Below the pieces are notes generated by a model. That model did not search any database and had not been told where the DNA came from. It saw only the letters and a program-made list of their open reading frames with translations. Positions 10,400 to 21,564 of a stretch of DNA of 64,000 nucleotides are shown here, piece after piece; the first letter of the stretch is position 1; each line of letters opens with the position of its first letter. Position numbers and translations under genes: made by a program. Origin of the DNA: Magicicada septendecula (Eukaryota > Arthropoda > Insecta > Hemiptera > Cicadidae). The stretch is from contig CM068373.1 in NCBI GenBank assembly GCA_034769895.1, forward strand, positions 22,053,967 through 22,117,966. The letters run 5' to 3'.

Positions 10400-12210
10400 A
10401 CTCTTGTTACATCATAAAATGTTTCAGGTAAACTACCCCTTTCTCTTAACCGATCTTCTCCAAAATCAATAGACCTTCCGTCCTCTACAATTCAGGGATG
10501 CATGCAAAAAATATTTGATTCTGTTTGAATGTGCGGCAGTTATCGTTCGTCATATCAAAATTACCCTTTTTAAAACATAAAACGTTGCTGATAAACTACC
10601 CCTTCCCTTAACCGATCTTCAACAAAATCGACAGACCTTGAGTTCTCTTTAGTTCAAAAAGGTATGCAAAAACCTAGTTGATTCTGTTTGAATTTACGGC
10701 AGTTATCGTTCGTCATATAAAAAATTACCCTACTTAAAACATAAAATGTTGCTGGTAAACTACCCCTTTCCCTTAACCGATCTTCACCAACACCAATAGG
10801 TATTGAGAACTCTACAATACAGGGCTGTATGCAAAACATCATTTGATTCTGTTTGAATTTGCGGCTGTTATCGTTTACCATAGACAAAATTACCCTTGAT
10901 AAAAAACCGTTGCGGGTAAACTACCCCTTTCCCTTAACCGATCTTCACCAAAAACGACAGGTCTTGAGTACACTACAATTCAGGCGTGTATGCAAACAAT
11001 TATTTGATTCTGTTTGAATTTGCGGCTCTTATCGTTTGCCTTAAAAAACACCCTTGATAAAACATACAACGTTGCTGGTAAACTACCCTATTCCATTAAC
11101 CGTTCTTCACCAAAAACAATAGGTCTTGAGAACTCTACAATTCAGGGCTGTATGCAAAACATTATTTGATTCTCTTTGAATTTACGGCAGTTATCGTTCG
11201 TCATAGAAAAACTACCCTTGTTAAAACATAGATCGTTGCAGGTAAACTACCCCTTTCCCTTAACCGATCTTCAACAAAATCAACAGACCTTGAGATCTGT
11301 ATAATTCAAAAAGGTATGCAGAAGAGTAGTTGATTCTGTTTTAATGTACGGTAGTTATCGTTCGTCATATAAAAAATTACCCTTCATAAAACATAAAATG
11401 TTGCGGGTAAACTACCCTATTCCATTAACCGATATTCACCAAAACCAACAGGTCTTGAGAACTCTACATTTCAGGGCTGTATGCAAAATATTATGTGAGT
11501 CTGTTTGAATTTTCGGCTGTTATCGTTTGCCGTATAAAATACCCTTGATAAAACAAAAAACGTTGCTGGTAAACTACCCTATTCCATTACCCGATATTCA
11601 CCAAAAACAATAGGTCTTTAGTACTCAACAAAACAGGGCTGTATGCAAAAACTTATTTGATTCTGTTTGAATTTGCGGCTCTTATCGTTTGCCATAGAAA
11701 ATACCCTTTTAAAACATAATACGTTGCGGGTAAACTACCCCTTTCCCTTAACCGATCTTCACCAAAACCGATAGGTCTTGAGCACTTTACAATTCAGGGC
11801 TGTATGCAAAATATTATGTGATTCTGTTTGAATTTGCGGCTGTTATCGTTTGCCATACAAAATACCCTTGATAAAACAAAAAACGTGGCCGGTAAACTAC
11901 CCCTTTCCCTTAACCGATCATCAACAAAATCAACAGACCTTGAGATCTGTATAATTCTAAAAGGTATCAGAAGAGTAGTTGATTCTGTTTTAATGTACGG
12001 TAGTTATCGTTCGTCATAAAAAAATTACCCTTGATAAAACATAAAATGTTGCAGGTAAACTGGGTAGTTTACCTATTCCCTTAACCGATCTTCACCAAAA
12101 CCAACAGGTCTTGAGAGATCTACATTTCAGGGCTGTATGCAAAATATTATGTGAGTCTGTTTGAATTTTCGGCTGTTATCGTTTGCCATATAAAATACCC
12201 TTGATAAAAC
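10400..12210 (+). repeat. 163-bp satellite-like tandem array, about 11 units
   Basis: The marker GGTAAACTAC recurs near 10427, 10590, 10754, 10915, 11077, 11241, 11406, 11568, 11729, 11891 and 12054, a period of 161 to 165 bp. Each unit contains CTTAACCGATCTTCACC, then CAGGGCTGTATGCAAA, then TTTGATTCTGTTTGAATTTG and TTATCGTTTGCCAT, and ends in an A-rich linker around ACCCTTGATAAAAC. Short open frames inside the array (for example 10654-10887) are products of the repeat and not genes. More units lie at 12470-13410, 13610-13905, 15350-16120 and 16300-17085. Confidence 0.9.
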
Positions 12211-13600
12211 AAAATATCGGTATGGAGAACCATACATGACTTCCATATTCTAAGATTTATATTTAAAATCATTTTCAGCCAAACAGCCAGGCTGTGTGTT
12301 ACCTGCCTTTTTATTGCTGTATTAAATGAAAAATATTATATTACATTAAAATGAAAAAATTATAATTTTATTGCCTGGAAACAAAATTATTTTATTTTTA
12401 ACAATTACCATTGTTTCAAAAAGTTTAAATAAATTTTCAAGTACTTTACTCTTGTTAAAACGTAAAAGGGTGCAGGTAAACTACCCCTTCCCCTTAACCG
12501 ATCTTCACCAAAATCGAAAGTCATTGAGACCTCTACAAATCAGGGCGGTATGCAAAACATTATTTGATTCTGTTTGAATTTGCGGCTGTTATCGTTTGCC
12601 ATAGAAAATACCCTTGTTAAAAAAACGTTGCAGGTAAACTACCCCTTTCCCTCAACCGATCTTCACCAAAAACAATAGATCTTGAGAACTCTACAATTTA
12701 GGGCTGTATGCAAATAATCTTTTGATTCTGTTTGAATTTGCGGCTGTTATCGTTTGCCATAGGAAATACCCTTGTTAAAACATAAAACGTTACAGGTAAA
12801 CTACCCCTTTCCCTTAACCGATCTTCACCAAAAACAACAGATCTTGAGTACTCTACAAATCAGGGCTGTATGCAAAACATTATTTGATTCTGTTTGAATT
12901 TGCGGCTGTTATCGTTTGCCATAAAAAATACCCTTGTTAAAAAAACGTTGCTGGTAAACTACCCCTTTCCCTCAACCGAACTTTACCAAAAACAATAGGT
13001 CTTGAGAACTCTACAATTTAGGGCTTTATGCAAATAATCTTTTGATTCTGTTTGAATTTGCGGCTGTTATCGTTTGCCATAAGAAATACCCTTGTTAAAA
13101 CATAAAACGTTACAGGTAAACTACCCCTTTCGCTTAACCGATCTTCACCAAAATCAACAGATCTTGAGAACTCTACAATTCAGGGCTGTACGCGAAACAT
13201 GATTTGATTCTGTTTGAATTTACGGCTGTTATCGTTTGCCAAACAAACAAAATTACCCTTGCTAAAAAAAAACCGTTGCTGGTAAACTACCCCTTTCCCT
13301 CAACCGATCTTCACCAAAAACAATAGGTCGCGAGTACTCTGCAAATCAGGGCTGCATGCAAAAAATTATTTGATTCTGTTTGAATTTGCGGCAGTTATCG
13401 TTTGCCATAGAAAAAAAATCTATAGTACACACACACAGACAGACACACAGACAGACAGACACACAGACACACACACAGACACTTTTCGGAAAACGACTTT
13501 TTTTCATGTTTTGAGTGTAGTAGAATCAGAATCTGCAATAATCTCGAACACGATTTTTTTTGCCATCACCATACTTCCATTCCTTAAGGAATATGGAAGT
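12211..13600 (+). mobile_element. Element B: second copy inserted in the array of A
   Basis: A second 5' terminus (ATATCGGTATGGAGAACC, about 12213) interrupts a unit of array A in its A-rich linker. It is followed by a variant block of about 150 bp (12298-12447) shared with copy C, about six 163-bp units, an AC/ACAG microsatellite (13425-13480), the conserved 120-bp block, and the palindromic 3' end ATTCCTTAAGGAAT to GGAAGT at 13600. Immediately after it, array A resumes with AAAACGTTGCTGG, the sequence expected after the linker. This is the signature of a nested insertion. No clear target duplication can be seen in the A-rich junctions, which suits rolling-circle insertion. Confidence 0.65.
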
Positions 13601-14215
13601 AAAAACGTTGCTGGTAAACTACCCTATTCCATTAACCGATCTTCACCAAAAACAATAGGTCTTTAATACTCAACAAAACAGGGCTGTATGCAAAAACTTA
13701 TTTGATTCTGTTTGAATTTGCGGCTCTTATCGTTTGCCATAGAAAATACCCTTTTAAAACATAATACGTTGCGGGTAAACTACCCCTTTCCCTTAACCGA
13801 TCTTCACCAACACCAATAGGTACTGAGAACTCTACAATACAGGGCTGTGTGCAAAACATCATTTGATTCTGTTTGAATTTTCGGCTGCTATCGTTTACCA
13901 TAGAAAAATATCGGTATGGAGAACCATACATGACTTCCATATTCTGAGATTTATATTTAAAATCATTTTTGATATGAAATATTACCATAGAAACTACTTC
14001 TTTCTACTTACTGCTTCAGCCTTAACCACAGTACTGTGGTCACTAACGTATACCACCTCACGTTATCGCACTCGATTTTCACTGATGATGGAAGTCGATG
14101 GCATTGCCGAAATGTCTGGTTTTGTAGAAAACATTGGACTACGGCCAAATATCCCGGGAAGGAATTTTAACAAAAACTACTTCTTTGTTGCCGATAACGT
14201 TGTACACATATATAT

Positions 14216-14700
14216 CAGTGGCGAAGTTACATGGAGGCAATTGAGGCAATGCCTACCCTAAAAAATTCTGTAGAATAAAAATTATAAATACGTATGAACT
14301 ACATAACGTAAAGATTATACATTGTTACTGCGACTGTCAAATTTATTAAACCGAAACGTGCTTTATTGAGCGACCGCTAGATGGTGACAGGTGAGATTCG
14401 GCATAGTTCGTTTAAAGCGAATGAGGCAACCTGAACTTGCCTCAGCGTTTTTTGTATACATCGTATGTAAGCAATGTAGTGGTGTGAAAGGGAAGTGTAG
14501 GGAGGGGTGATTGTCCCGCACTGTACACATAGAGCGTTGAGGCATGCCTCACTTCTGTGGTACAAACAGTTAAGTTAAAGCGCCTGTGTTGTTTCTAAGT
14601 GTTTATTTTATGCGGTTATTAAAAGTGTCACTGTTATTCCGCTGAACTAACAGATGATCAAGGTTGTTATTTGAATTATTTGTAACATTAAACATATATA
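14216..14700 (+). mobile_element. Possible hAT-type terminus inside element C
   Basis: CAGTGGCG at 14216 followed by GGAGGCAATTGAGGCAATGCC resembles the terminal inverted repeat of many insect hAT transposons. The following sequence repeats the GAGGCA/TGCCTC theme near 14425, 14440 and 14540. No opposite terminus or transposase is visible, so this is a fragment at best. Confidence 0.35.
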
Positions 14701-14760
14701 TAGAAACTAATCAAGTTTAAAAATTTGAAGTTCAATCAGTTGTATTATTGTGTATGACTA

Positions 14761-14995
14761 ATACAAGGATTGTTCAATAGACACACGTATAGAGCTGTAA
14801 AGCATTTTTTATTCAACGATTTTAAAAGAAGTCTCCAATAACATTAAGACATGAGTTCCACTGTTGCGCTAACCTGTAGATTCCCTGCTACTAAAATTCT
14901 TACGGCTGTTTGTGGAACCATTCGTTTACAGCAAACTCTACCTCAGCGTCCGATTTGACCCACCGTCCTTTTAGTGATTCCTTAAAAAAATTTAA
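14761..14995 (-). pseudogene. Mariner (Tc1/mariner) transposase C-terminal remnant
   Basis: The minus strand reads FKESLKGRWVKSDAEVEFAVNEW, broken by stops, then EF, QGIYRLAQQWNSCLNVIGDFF. This matches the C terminus of mariner transposases, where a G-R-x-F-x-S-D-x-E-V stretch is followed by a W-F-x-x-Q-P-x-E-F-Y block and G-I-x-x-L-x-x-R-W-x-x-C-x-x-x-x-G-D-Y-F-E. At least three in-frame stops show the copy is dead, and the DDD catalytic core upstream is not present. The fragment sits in the segment that interrupts element C, so this site has taken several insertions. Confidence 0.7.
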
Positions 14996-17499
14996 GATAA
15001 GATTTTTGCCTACCCATTCATTAACTACTAGCTTCGCCAGTAAGCAAATTGATGTCCATTTTTTCGACTTGCACGCGTTATGTTGGTGTGGGTTTCGGCA
15101 CTTTCCATTTAAAAACCGTGCAAACGTAAGAAAATAAACATGAGTGAGGCCAGAAATAACGTGAATTGTGTCTTACCTGCCTTTTTATTGCCGTATTAAA
15201 AAAAAATATTATATTACATTAAAATGAAAAAATTTTAATTTTATTGCCTGGCAACAAAATTATTTATTTTTTAACAATTACCATTGTTTCAAAAAGTTTA
15301 AATAAATTTTAAAGTACTTTACTCTTGTTAAAACGTAAAAGGTTGCAGGTAAACTACCGCTTCCCCTTAACCGATCTTCACCAAAATCGAAAGTTCTTGA
15401 GACCTCTACAATTTAGGGACGTATGCAAAAAATTATTTGATTCTGTTTGAATTTGCGGCTGTTATCGTTTGCCATAGAAAATACGCTTGATAAAAAAACG
15501 TTGCTGGTAAACTACCCCTTCTCCTTAACCGATCTTTACCAAAAACAATAGGTCTTGTGTACACTACATATCAGGGGTGTATGCAGAAAATTATTTGATT
15601 CTGTTTGAATTTGCGGCTGTTATCGTTTGCCATAAAAAATACCCTTGTTAAAAAAACGTTGTTGGTAAACTACCCCTTTCCCTTAACCGATCTTAACCAA
15701 AAACATTAGGTCTAGAGAACTCTAAAATTTAGGGCTGTATGCAAATAATCGTTTGATTCTGTTTGAATTTACGGCTGTTATCGTTTGCCATAGGAAATAC
15801 CCTTGTTAAAACATAAAACGTTACTGGTAAACTACCCCTTTCCCTTAACCGATCTTCACCAAAAACAATAGGTCTTGAGAACTCTACAATTCAGGACTGT
15901 ATGCGAAACATTATTTGATTCTGTTTGAATTTGCGGCTGTTATCGTTTGCCAAAAAAAATTTCCCTTGATAAAAAAAACCGTTGCAGGTAAACTACCCCT
16001 TTCCTCAACCGATCTTCACCAAAAACAATAGGTCGTGAGTACTCTACAAACCAGGGCTGTATGCAAAAAATTATTTGATTCTGTTTGAATTTGCGGCAGT
16101 TATCGTTTGCCATAGAAAAAAATCTACACACAGACTCACACACAGACAGACACTTTTAGGAAAACGACTTTTTTTCATGTTTTGATTGTAGTACAATCAG
16201 AATCTGCAATAATCTCGAACACGATTTTTTTTGCCATCACCATACTTCCATTCCTTAAGGAATATGGAAGTAAAATTACCCTTGATAAAAAACCGTTGCT
16301 GGTAAACTACCCCTTTCCCTTAACTGATCTTCACCAAAACCGACAGGTCTTGAGCACTCTACAATTCAGGGCTGTATGCAAAATATTATATGGTTCTGTT
16401 TGAATTTGCGGCTGTTATCGTTTGCCATACAAAATACCCTTTATAAAACAAAAAACGTGGCCGGTAAACTACCCCTTTCCCTTAAACGATCTTCACCAAA
16501 AACAATAGGTCTTTAGTACTCAAGAAATCAGGGCTGTATGCAAAAACGTATTTGATTCTGTTTGAATTTGCGGCTCTTATCATTTGCCATAGAAAATACC
16601 CTTGTTAAAACATAAAACGTTGCCGGTAAACTACCCCTTTCCCTTAACCGATCTTTACCAAAATCAACAGATCTTGATAACTCTACAATTCAGGGCTGTA
16701 TGCGAAACATTATTTGATTCTGTTTGAATTTGCGGCCGTTATCGTTTGCTAAACAAACAAAATTACCCTTGTTAAAAAAAAAACCGTTGCTGGTAAATTA
16801 GCTCTTTCCCTCAACCGATCTTCACCAAAAACGATAGGTCGTAAGTACTCTACAAATCAGGACTGTATGCGAAACATTATTTGATTCTGTTTGAATTTGC
16901 GGCTGTTATCGTTTGCCAAAAAAAAAATTTCCCTTGATAAAAAAAAACCGTTGCAGGTAAACTACCCCTTTCCTCAACCGATCTTCACCAAAAACAATAG
17001 GTCGTGAGTACTCTACAAATCAGGGCTGTATGCAAAAAATTATTTGATTCTGTTTGAATTTGCGGCAGTTATCGTTTGCCATAGAAAAAAATCTACACAC
17101 AGACACACACACAGACAGACACTTTTAGGAAAACGACTTTTTTTCATGTTTTGATTGTAGTACAATCAGAATCTGCAATAATCTCGAACACGATTTTTTT
17201 TTGCCATCACCATACTTCCATTTCCTTAAGGAACATGGAAGTAACTAAGAAAAAAACATTACAATTTCCATTATCATAATTGTTATTGACAATACAGTTT
17301 TCGTTTCCAGGCAGTTGATCAAAATTAATACAAATTTTTTAATTATTTAGTTTAATTTAAACCGGCAACATTTACAGTCAATGTCTGTGCAAATAAATTC
17401 TCTCGTGGTCAGTTTGCCCATTATGAAACGCTCCAGGTAATGGAATTTTTATTATTATTACTGTTAGCACACGGGCAACACACTCACACACACCCGTTT

Positions 17500-17770
17500 G
17501 GCGGATACGTGCTGGCGCGCGGTTTGCGTGCTGGGGCTCAATGGAAGCGCGCGCCTTGCATTGACTCCAACGCGCATTCTCGCACGCACAGCATGTGGCG
17601 CCCGCGCGTACAGACTCACACCACACCGCTTGAACCGACGTATATCGTGCGATGCATTCTGCGTGTTGGGGGTCAGTGCGAGCGCGTGCGTCTTGCATTG
17701 ACTCCAGCACGCACTCTGGTACGTCTCACGCATGTGTGCTCGCGGTGCACACACATGCTTTGTTGTTTTA
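17500..17770. repeat. GC-rich imperfect duplication
   Basis: Two related stretches of about 60 bp, each containing CTTGCATTGACTCCA followed by CGCGCA- or CACGCACTCT, lie near 17550 and 17692. They are set in a region rich in GCGCGC and ACAC. The open frames on both strands here (17378-17985) reflect the GC-rich composition and are not supported as genes. Its GC and CpG richness resembles the block at 8253-8720, but the two do not share sequence. Confidence 0.45.
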
Positions 17771-17829
17771 ATCGTGGCAATCATAGTAGTAAAACTGTCC
17801 AACTGGAGTATTTTCAAAATGGGTAAAGA

Positions 17830-18430
17830 CAGCCAGGGAGTATTTATTTCAGAGACATTCACATAACTAGCAAAAATCACAATATATCTGCAGTAACATA
17901 CGACTAAATACATATTAATTATAAAATCACGAAGGAATGCGGTCAGTAAATGAGACTTCAAATAAATGTGCTCACAACAGCACATGTTTGCTTTTCTTTG
18001 TTACTTCATTTGGGGGTCAAGGGGTCTTTTCACTTGCAACCAGTATCACTTGGAAACACCCGTATCAGCAGGGTTATCTTACAATATTATATTATATAAA
18101 ACTTTGTGTTTTATACAATGGCTACGAAAGAATTCAGGAGGCTCAGTGACATGGGTATGGTTACAACACAAGAAAAAGCTGTATAAAAGAATAGTTTTGC
18201 AGAACAATGTAGAGATGACAGTAATTGAATAAAAGTGTATTCCGAACGAAGCAACCCTGGATGTATTATAAGGCAGTGTTCCAAACAAGGAAACAAACCA
18301 CAACGCGACTTTACCTTAGACACTTAACGAAGAACTTTATTAAACAAAGCTTATGAATTCGTCACACAATCCCCAATTCTCTAATTGGAAGTCATCGTTT
18401 AAATAGAAAACCAAACACAAGGAGTGTAAG
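17830..18430. other. Intergenic, no gene seen
   Basis: Short unrelated open frames only. No family similarity could be recognised on either strand. Confidence 0.4.
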
Positions 18431-19032
18431 AACAACCTACGCGTTCCGAGGATGTTTTTCAAGAAGAACTTCTCAAAATGTCCGACGAGAGCAGTTTTCT
18501 TCTGACCAAAGATGGTGTCCAAGGTAAGCTGCCGATTATTAGTGGAGCCGAAGGTAAAGATAACTTGAAATAATACAAGTCGCTTTCGTGGACGAAACAT
18601 TCAAAAGGTGGAGTAGTGACTTTGCACAACGTACATCACGTTGACTTAGGAAGCACACACGATAAAACAAACATTGAGCCAGTCGTATTTGCTCCTCTTC
18701 CCGATATGAAAGGAAAAATTATTTACGTGAGCTTCAACAGCTCCTACGAGAAGTACCCGAGTAGAACAATGAGACTGTAGGCCTTCGTGTAGAATTTGAG
18801 TCTCCGCCTATGTCAGCATTATGGAGATATTTCCTTTAGTCAACGTTCGTGGGTGTTATTTTTACTTCACACAATATCTCTGAAGGAAAGTACAGGATAT
18901 GGGTATGACAACATTATACTGTACAATGGAAGTGAAGTTAGGCTGAACGTCCGAACGTCCACTGCACTTGCTTTCCTTCGGCCTGAAGACGTAGAAGATG
19001 GGGGGCAGTATATTCGTGACAAGAGAAACTAG
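18430..19032 (+). pseudogene. Unidentified decayed reading frame
   Basis: One plus-strand frame is unusually long for this region: about 200 codons from 18430 to the TAG at 19030, with only three internal stops (about 18574, 18778 and 18787). It reads EDVFQEELLKMSDESSFLL, a GKLPIISGAEGKD stretch, then NVHHVDLGS, IEPVVFAPLPDMKGK, and ends near the tail of YNGSEVRLNVRT and LRPEDVEDGGQYIRD. Composition is protein-like rather than low-complexity. I do not recognise the family. It may be a processed or transposon-borne pseudogene. GC content is higher than in the flanks, in line with former coding sequence. Confidence 0.35.
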
Positions 19033-19269
19033 AAGAATCCATTATTTGCTTTGTAGAACAGTGACTGGAAAATCTATTAGTGTCACAGGAGTTATGAAAC
19101 TGCTAGCGCCGACGTTACAGAACGAACAGTGCAGTAGAAGTATGGCTTCGTAAATTAAACATCCAATTTGGAAAACCGTATCTAAGAATAAATAACCTTA
19201 TATAATGTTTAAGATCTGCGGCTGAGAAATCTATTCAAACACTGTAAGATCTTTGAGAAATCTATTCAA

Positions 19270-19440
19270 ATTTACCTATGTATGCAGTTGAAGGTAAGAA
19301 AGGAATAAATGAATTTCTAAAACTTGTTAGAATCCAAAAATATTCTAAGTTTCATCTCACTTATACAAAATACTTTTTATATTAGTACAATGTTGTGTTC
19401 TTCATATTACTTTGTGCAGGGATATTTGGCCCCGTACAGA
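19270..19440 (+). repeat. Dispersed repeat, copy 1 of 2
   Basis: This stretch from ATGTATGCAGTTGAAGGTAA to GTACAGAT recurs with few differences at 20430-20600. The second copy may belong to an element that ends nearby or reflect a local segmental duplication. Neither copy is coding. Between the copies lie a (TG)n tract (19662-19685) and AT-rich sequence with no gene. Confidence 0.7.
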
Positions 19441-20429
19441 TAAAGAAAAAAGTATACCATACTGAATTCGATAAAAGAAATGGAAGGACCAATAGAATGT
19501 GCGAAGATGATTCTGATGGTAGAAAGTTTCTCAGGACTGTGTTATAAAACTTGACAAATTAACAAGATACAAAGGCAAATATATTTAATAGCACATAAAA
19601 AAAAAAAAGTAATTAGTAATTACTAAAAAGAGAGAGACACTCACAACTTGCTATGCATGGTTGTGTGTGTGTGTGTGTGTGTGTGGTAAAAATTATAATT
19701 ACGTTATTTATTTATTTTTTAATAGCTGATTACATTTTTAATTTAAAACTAGTAAATACGTTATTTGTTATATTAAACGAATTTATTTTATAGTTTATAG
19801 GAAACAATTGTAATAATTTAAACATGTGAACGTGCTGAGCAACTTTTGTTTGATTTTTAAAGCTCTAATAAAATTTGCTGAGATCGTTATTTTTACGTGT
19901 GATAAAAGAAATTATTACAGGCCTGTGCGGTTTCTAATCATTTTCACAAGTAGTGTTACAAAGATCCGCATTTAAAATTATATATTTTGTGGGTGCCACA
20001 AATACAGGGTACTCAGTATTATAAACACAAACAGCTGTCTCCAAGAGGCACGACTCGACAAGAACTAATTTATTCTAACTCCAAGTTTATAATCCTAACA
20101 AGCAAATTCTAAAATTGCAAGACTTTTCTGTTTTATTTATCAACTTTAATTTTCCTGGATGCACTGGTAGGTAATAAACATTTTTGAGCATGAACTTAAT
20201 GTAACGAACGGGTAAAAATTGGAAGTCGGCCAAAACTCCTAGGTTAATGATACAAAATTGCAGAGCGGAATATTATCAGATTGAAGGAAACATTGGAAAC
20301 CTGTTGTGAAAAGAATTTTATGTAACACTGCATCAAACTAACAGGCACACGCAGACACACACACACTACCTCCCTGATGTATACTTTCATTGGACCGAGT
20401 GGAGTCAAAGCGGTACCAACTTTAAGAAC

Positions 20430-20600
20430 AAATTTACCCATGTATGCAGTTGAAGGTAACAAAGGAATAGAGGAAATTGTAAAACTTGTTAGAATCCAAA
20501 AATATTTTCAGTTTTATGCAAAATACTTTTTACATTAGTACAATGTTGTGTTGTTCATATTAGTTTCTGCACGGATATTTAGCCCAGTACAGATGAATTT
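20430..20600 (+). repeat. Dispersed repeat, copy 2 of 2
   Basis: Second copy of the repeat at 19270-19440, in the same orientation and about 1.16 kb away. Shared landmarks are AAACTTGTTAGAATCCAAAA, AAATACTTTTTA and TAGTACAATGTTGTGTT. The sequence after it (20600-21050) holds no gene, only short irregular repeats around ACCAATTA. Confidence 0.7.
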
Positions 20601-21045
20601 CAGTACCTCATATTAGTACCCGAGTACTCGAGGTGAATTGGCTAACCAATTAAAATACGTAACTGGCTACATGTGGCTTACCAATTACCTATGGCCAACT
20701 GGTAATCGCTAACCAATAACTAGCTTGCCAATTATTTACTCGATCGATGCGTGACACTGAGATGACTTTAGATGGTGGGACCAAGATGACTGTAAACAAT
20801 GTTATCAGTAGCCACGGCCTAATGGCCCGGCAACAATGTCGACGCCGCCCGTAAAAGCCTTTTAAATTCTTTATAATTGTTGTAATTTGTGAATGTAGTA
20901 CTTAAATGTAGCTCCTAGTGCAAATTTAGTGCCAGTTCTTTATTGAGTTTAGTTGATGGGCATTCAGCCATGCAGAGGATTATTGAATATTTTTGATCCT
21001 TTGTTTTATCAGAATATCGGAAGGTTAGTTGTTGATATGTGTAAC

Positions 21046-21208
<163 letters not shown>

Positions 21209-21264
21209 ATCAGAATATGTAATTGTCAAACACTGCGGTACCTACACAGGCACTAAATATAATC

Positions 21265-21560
21265 AAATATTCTCCTTCTTCTGATAGTTCCCATCCGTTT
21301 CGGATGTTGGATATCATGCAGACTATTTTAACTTTCTGTAGTACTGCACGGAATAAGTCAGTTGTATTCATGCCAAACCAGGTCCTTAAATTTCTCAGCC
21401 ATGAGATTCTCGGTCGCCCAACTCCGCTCTTTCCAAGTACTTTTCCCTGTAGTATGGACTGCAATAAGTAAAATCTCTGTTCATTTCTCATGACACGTCC
21501 CAGATACTGTCGCTTTCTTATCTTCATTGTGTTAATAAATTCCATTTCTTTTGGCATCGA
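21265..21560 (-). pseudogene. LINE reverse transcriptase C-terminal fragment
   Basis: The frame has MKIRKRQYLGRVMRNEQRF, LLQSILQGKVLGKSGVGRPR, SWLRNLRTWFGMNTTDLF and VKIVCMISNIRNGWE. It is the same family and region as 6459-6908, truncated further at the 5' side. Its coding end near 21270 is only about 60 bp from the AC microsatellite, so that tract may have grown at the 3' end of the insertion. Confidence 0.75.
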
Positions 21561-21564
21561 AACT

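Larger units (their letters stand above)
13906..16271 (+). mobile_element. Element C: third copy, itself interrupted
   Basis: A third 5' terminus near 13909 again lies in the A-rich linker of a unit. The unique block to about 14215 contains CTGATGA, a stem, then GAAA (14092-14112). It is interrupted at 14216 by an unrelated segment that begins CAGTGGCG. From about 15170 the variant block shared with B returns, followed by about five 163-bp units, a short ACAC/ACAG tract (16129-16152), the conserved block and the palindromic end at 16271. The array of A then continues with AAAATTACCCTTG, matching a normal linker. Its closer likeness to B than to A suggests B and C belong to one younger subfamily. 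Confidence 0.6.
9980..17242 (+). mobile_element. Composite element A: central-tandem-repeat transposon (outer copy)
   Basis: The outer copy starts with AAATATCGGTATGGAGAACC near 9981. A unique block runs to about 10390, then an array of about 163-bp units (10400-12210). The same array resumes at 13601-13905 and again at 16272-17085 after two interruptions. It is followed by an ACAG/ACAC microsatellite (17094-17121), a conserved block of about 120 bp, and a palindromic end TTCCTTAAGGAA then CATGGAAGT (to 17242). The near-terminal ACTTCCATATTC of the 5' end is inverted at the 3' end. There is no coding capacity. The architecture matches non-autonomous rolling-circle (Helentron-like) elements with central tandem repeats, such as DINE-TR in Drosophila and the 'pearl' elements of bivalves. 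That is an analogy from layout, not a sequence match. Confidence 0.6.

Noticed and set aside
10400..17085. A CRISPR-like array of 163-bp units
   Set aside because: Units are whole satellite monomers without distinct spacers and the context is eukaryotic.
17378..17985. Cys/Arg/His-rich frames of 110-173 codons
   Set aside because: GC-rich repeat composition; frames are open on both strands with no recognisable domain.
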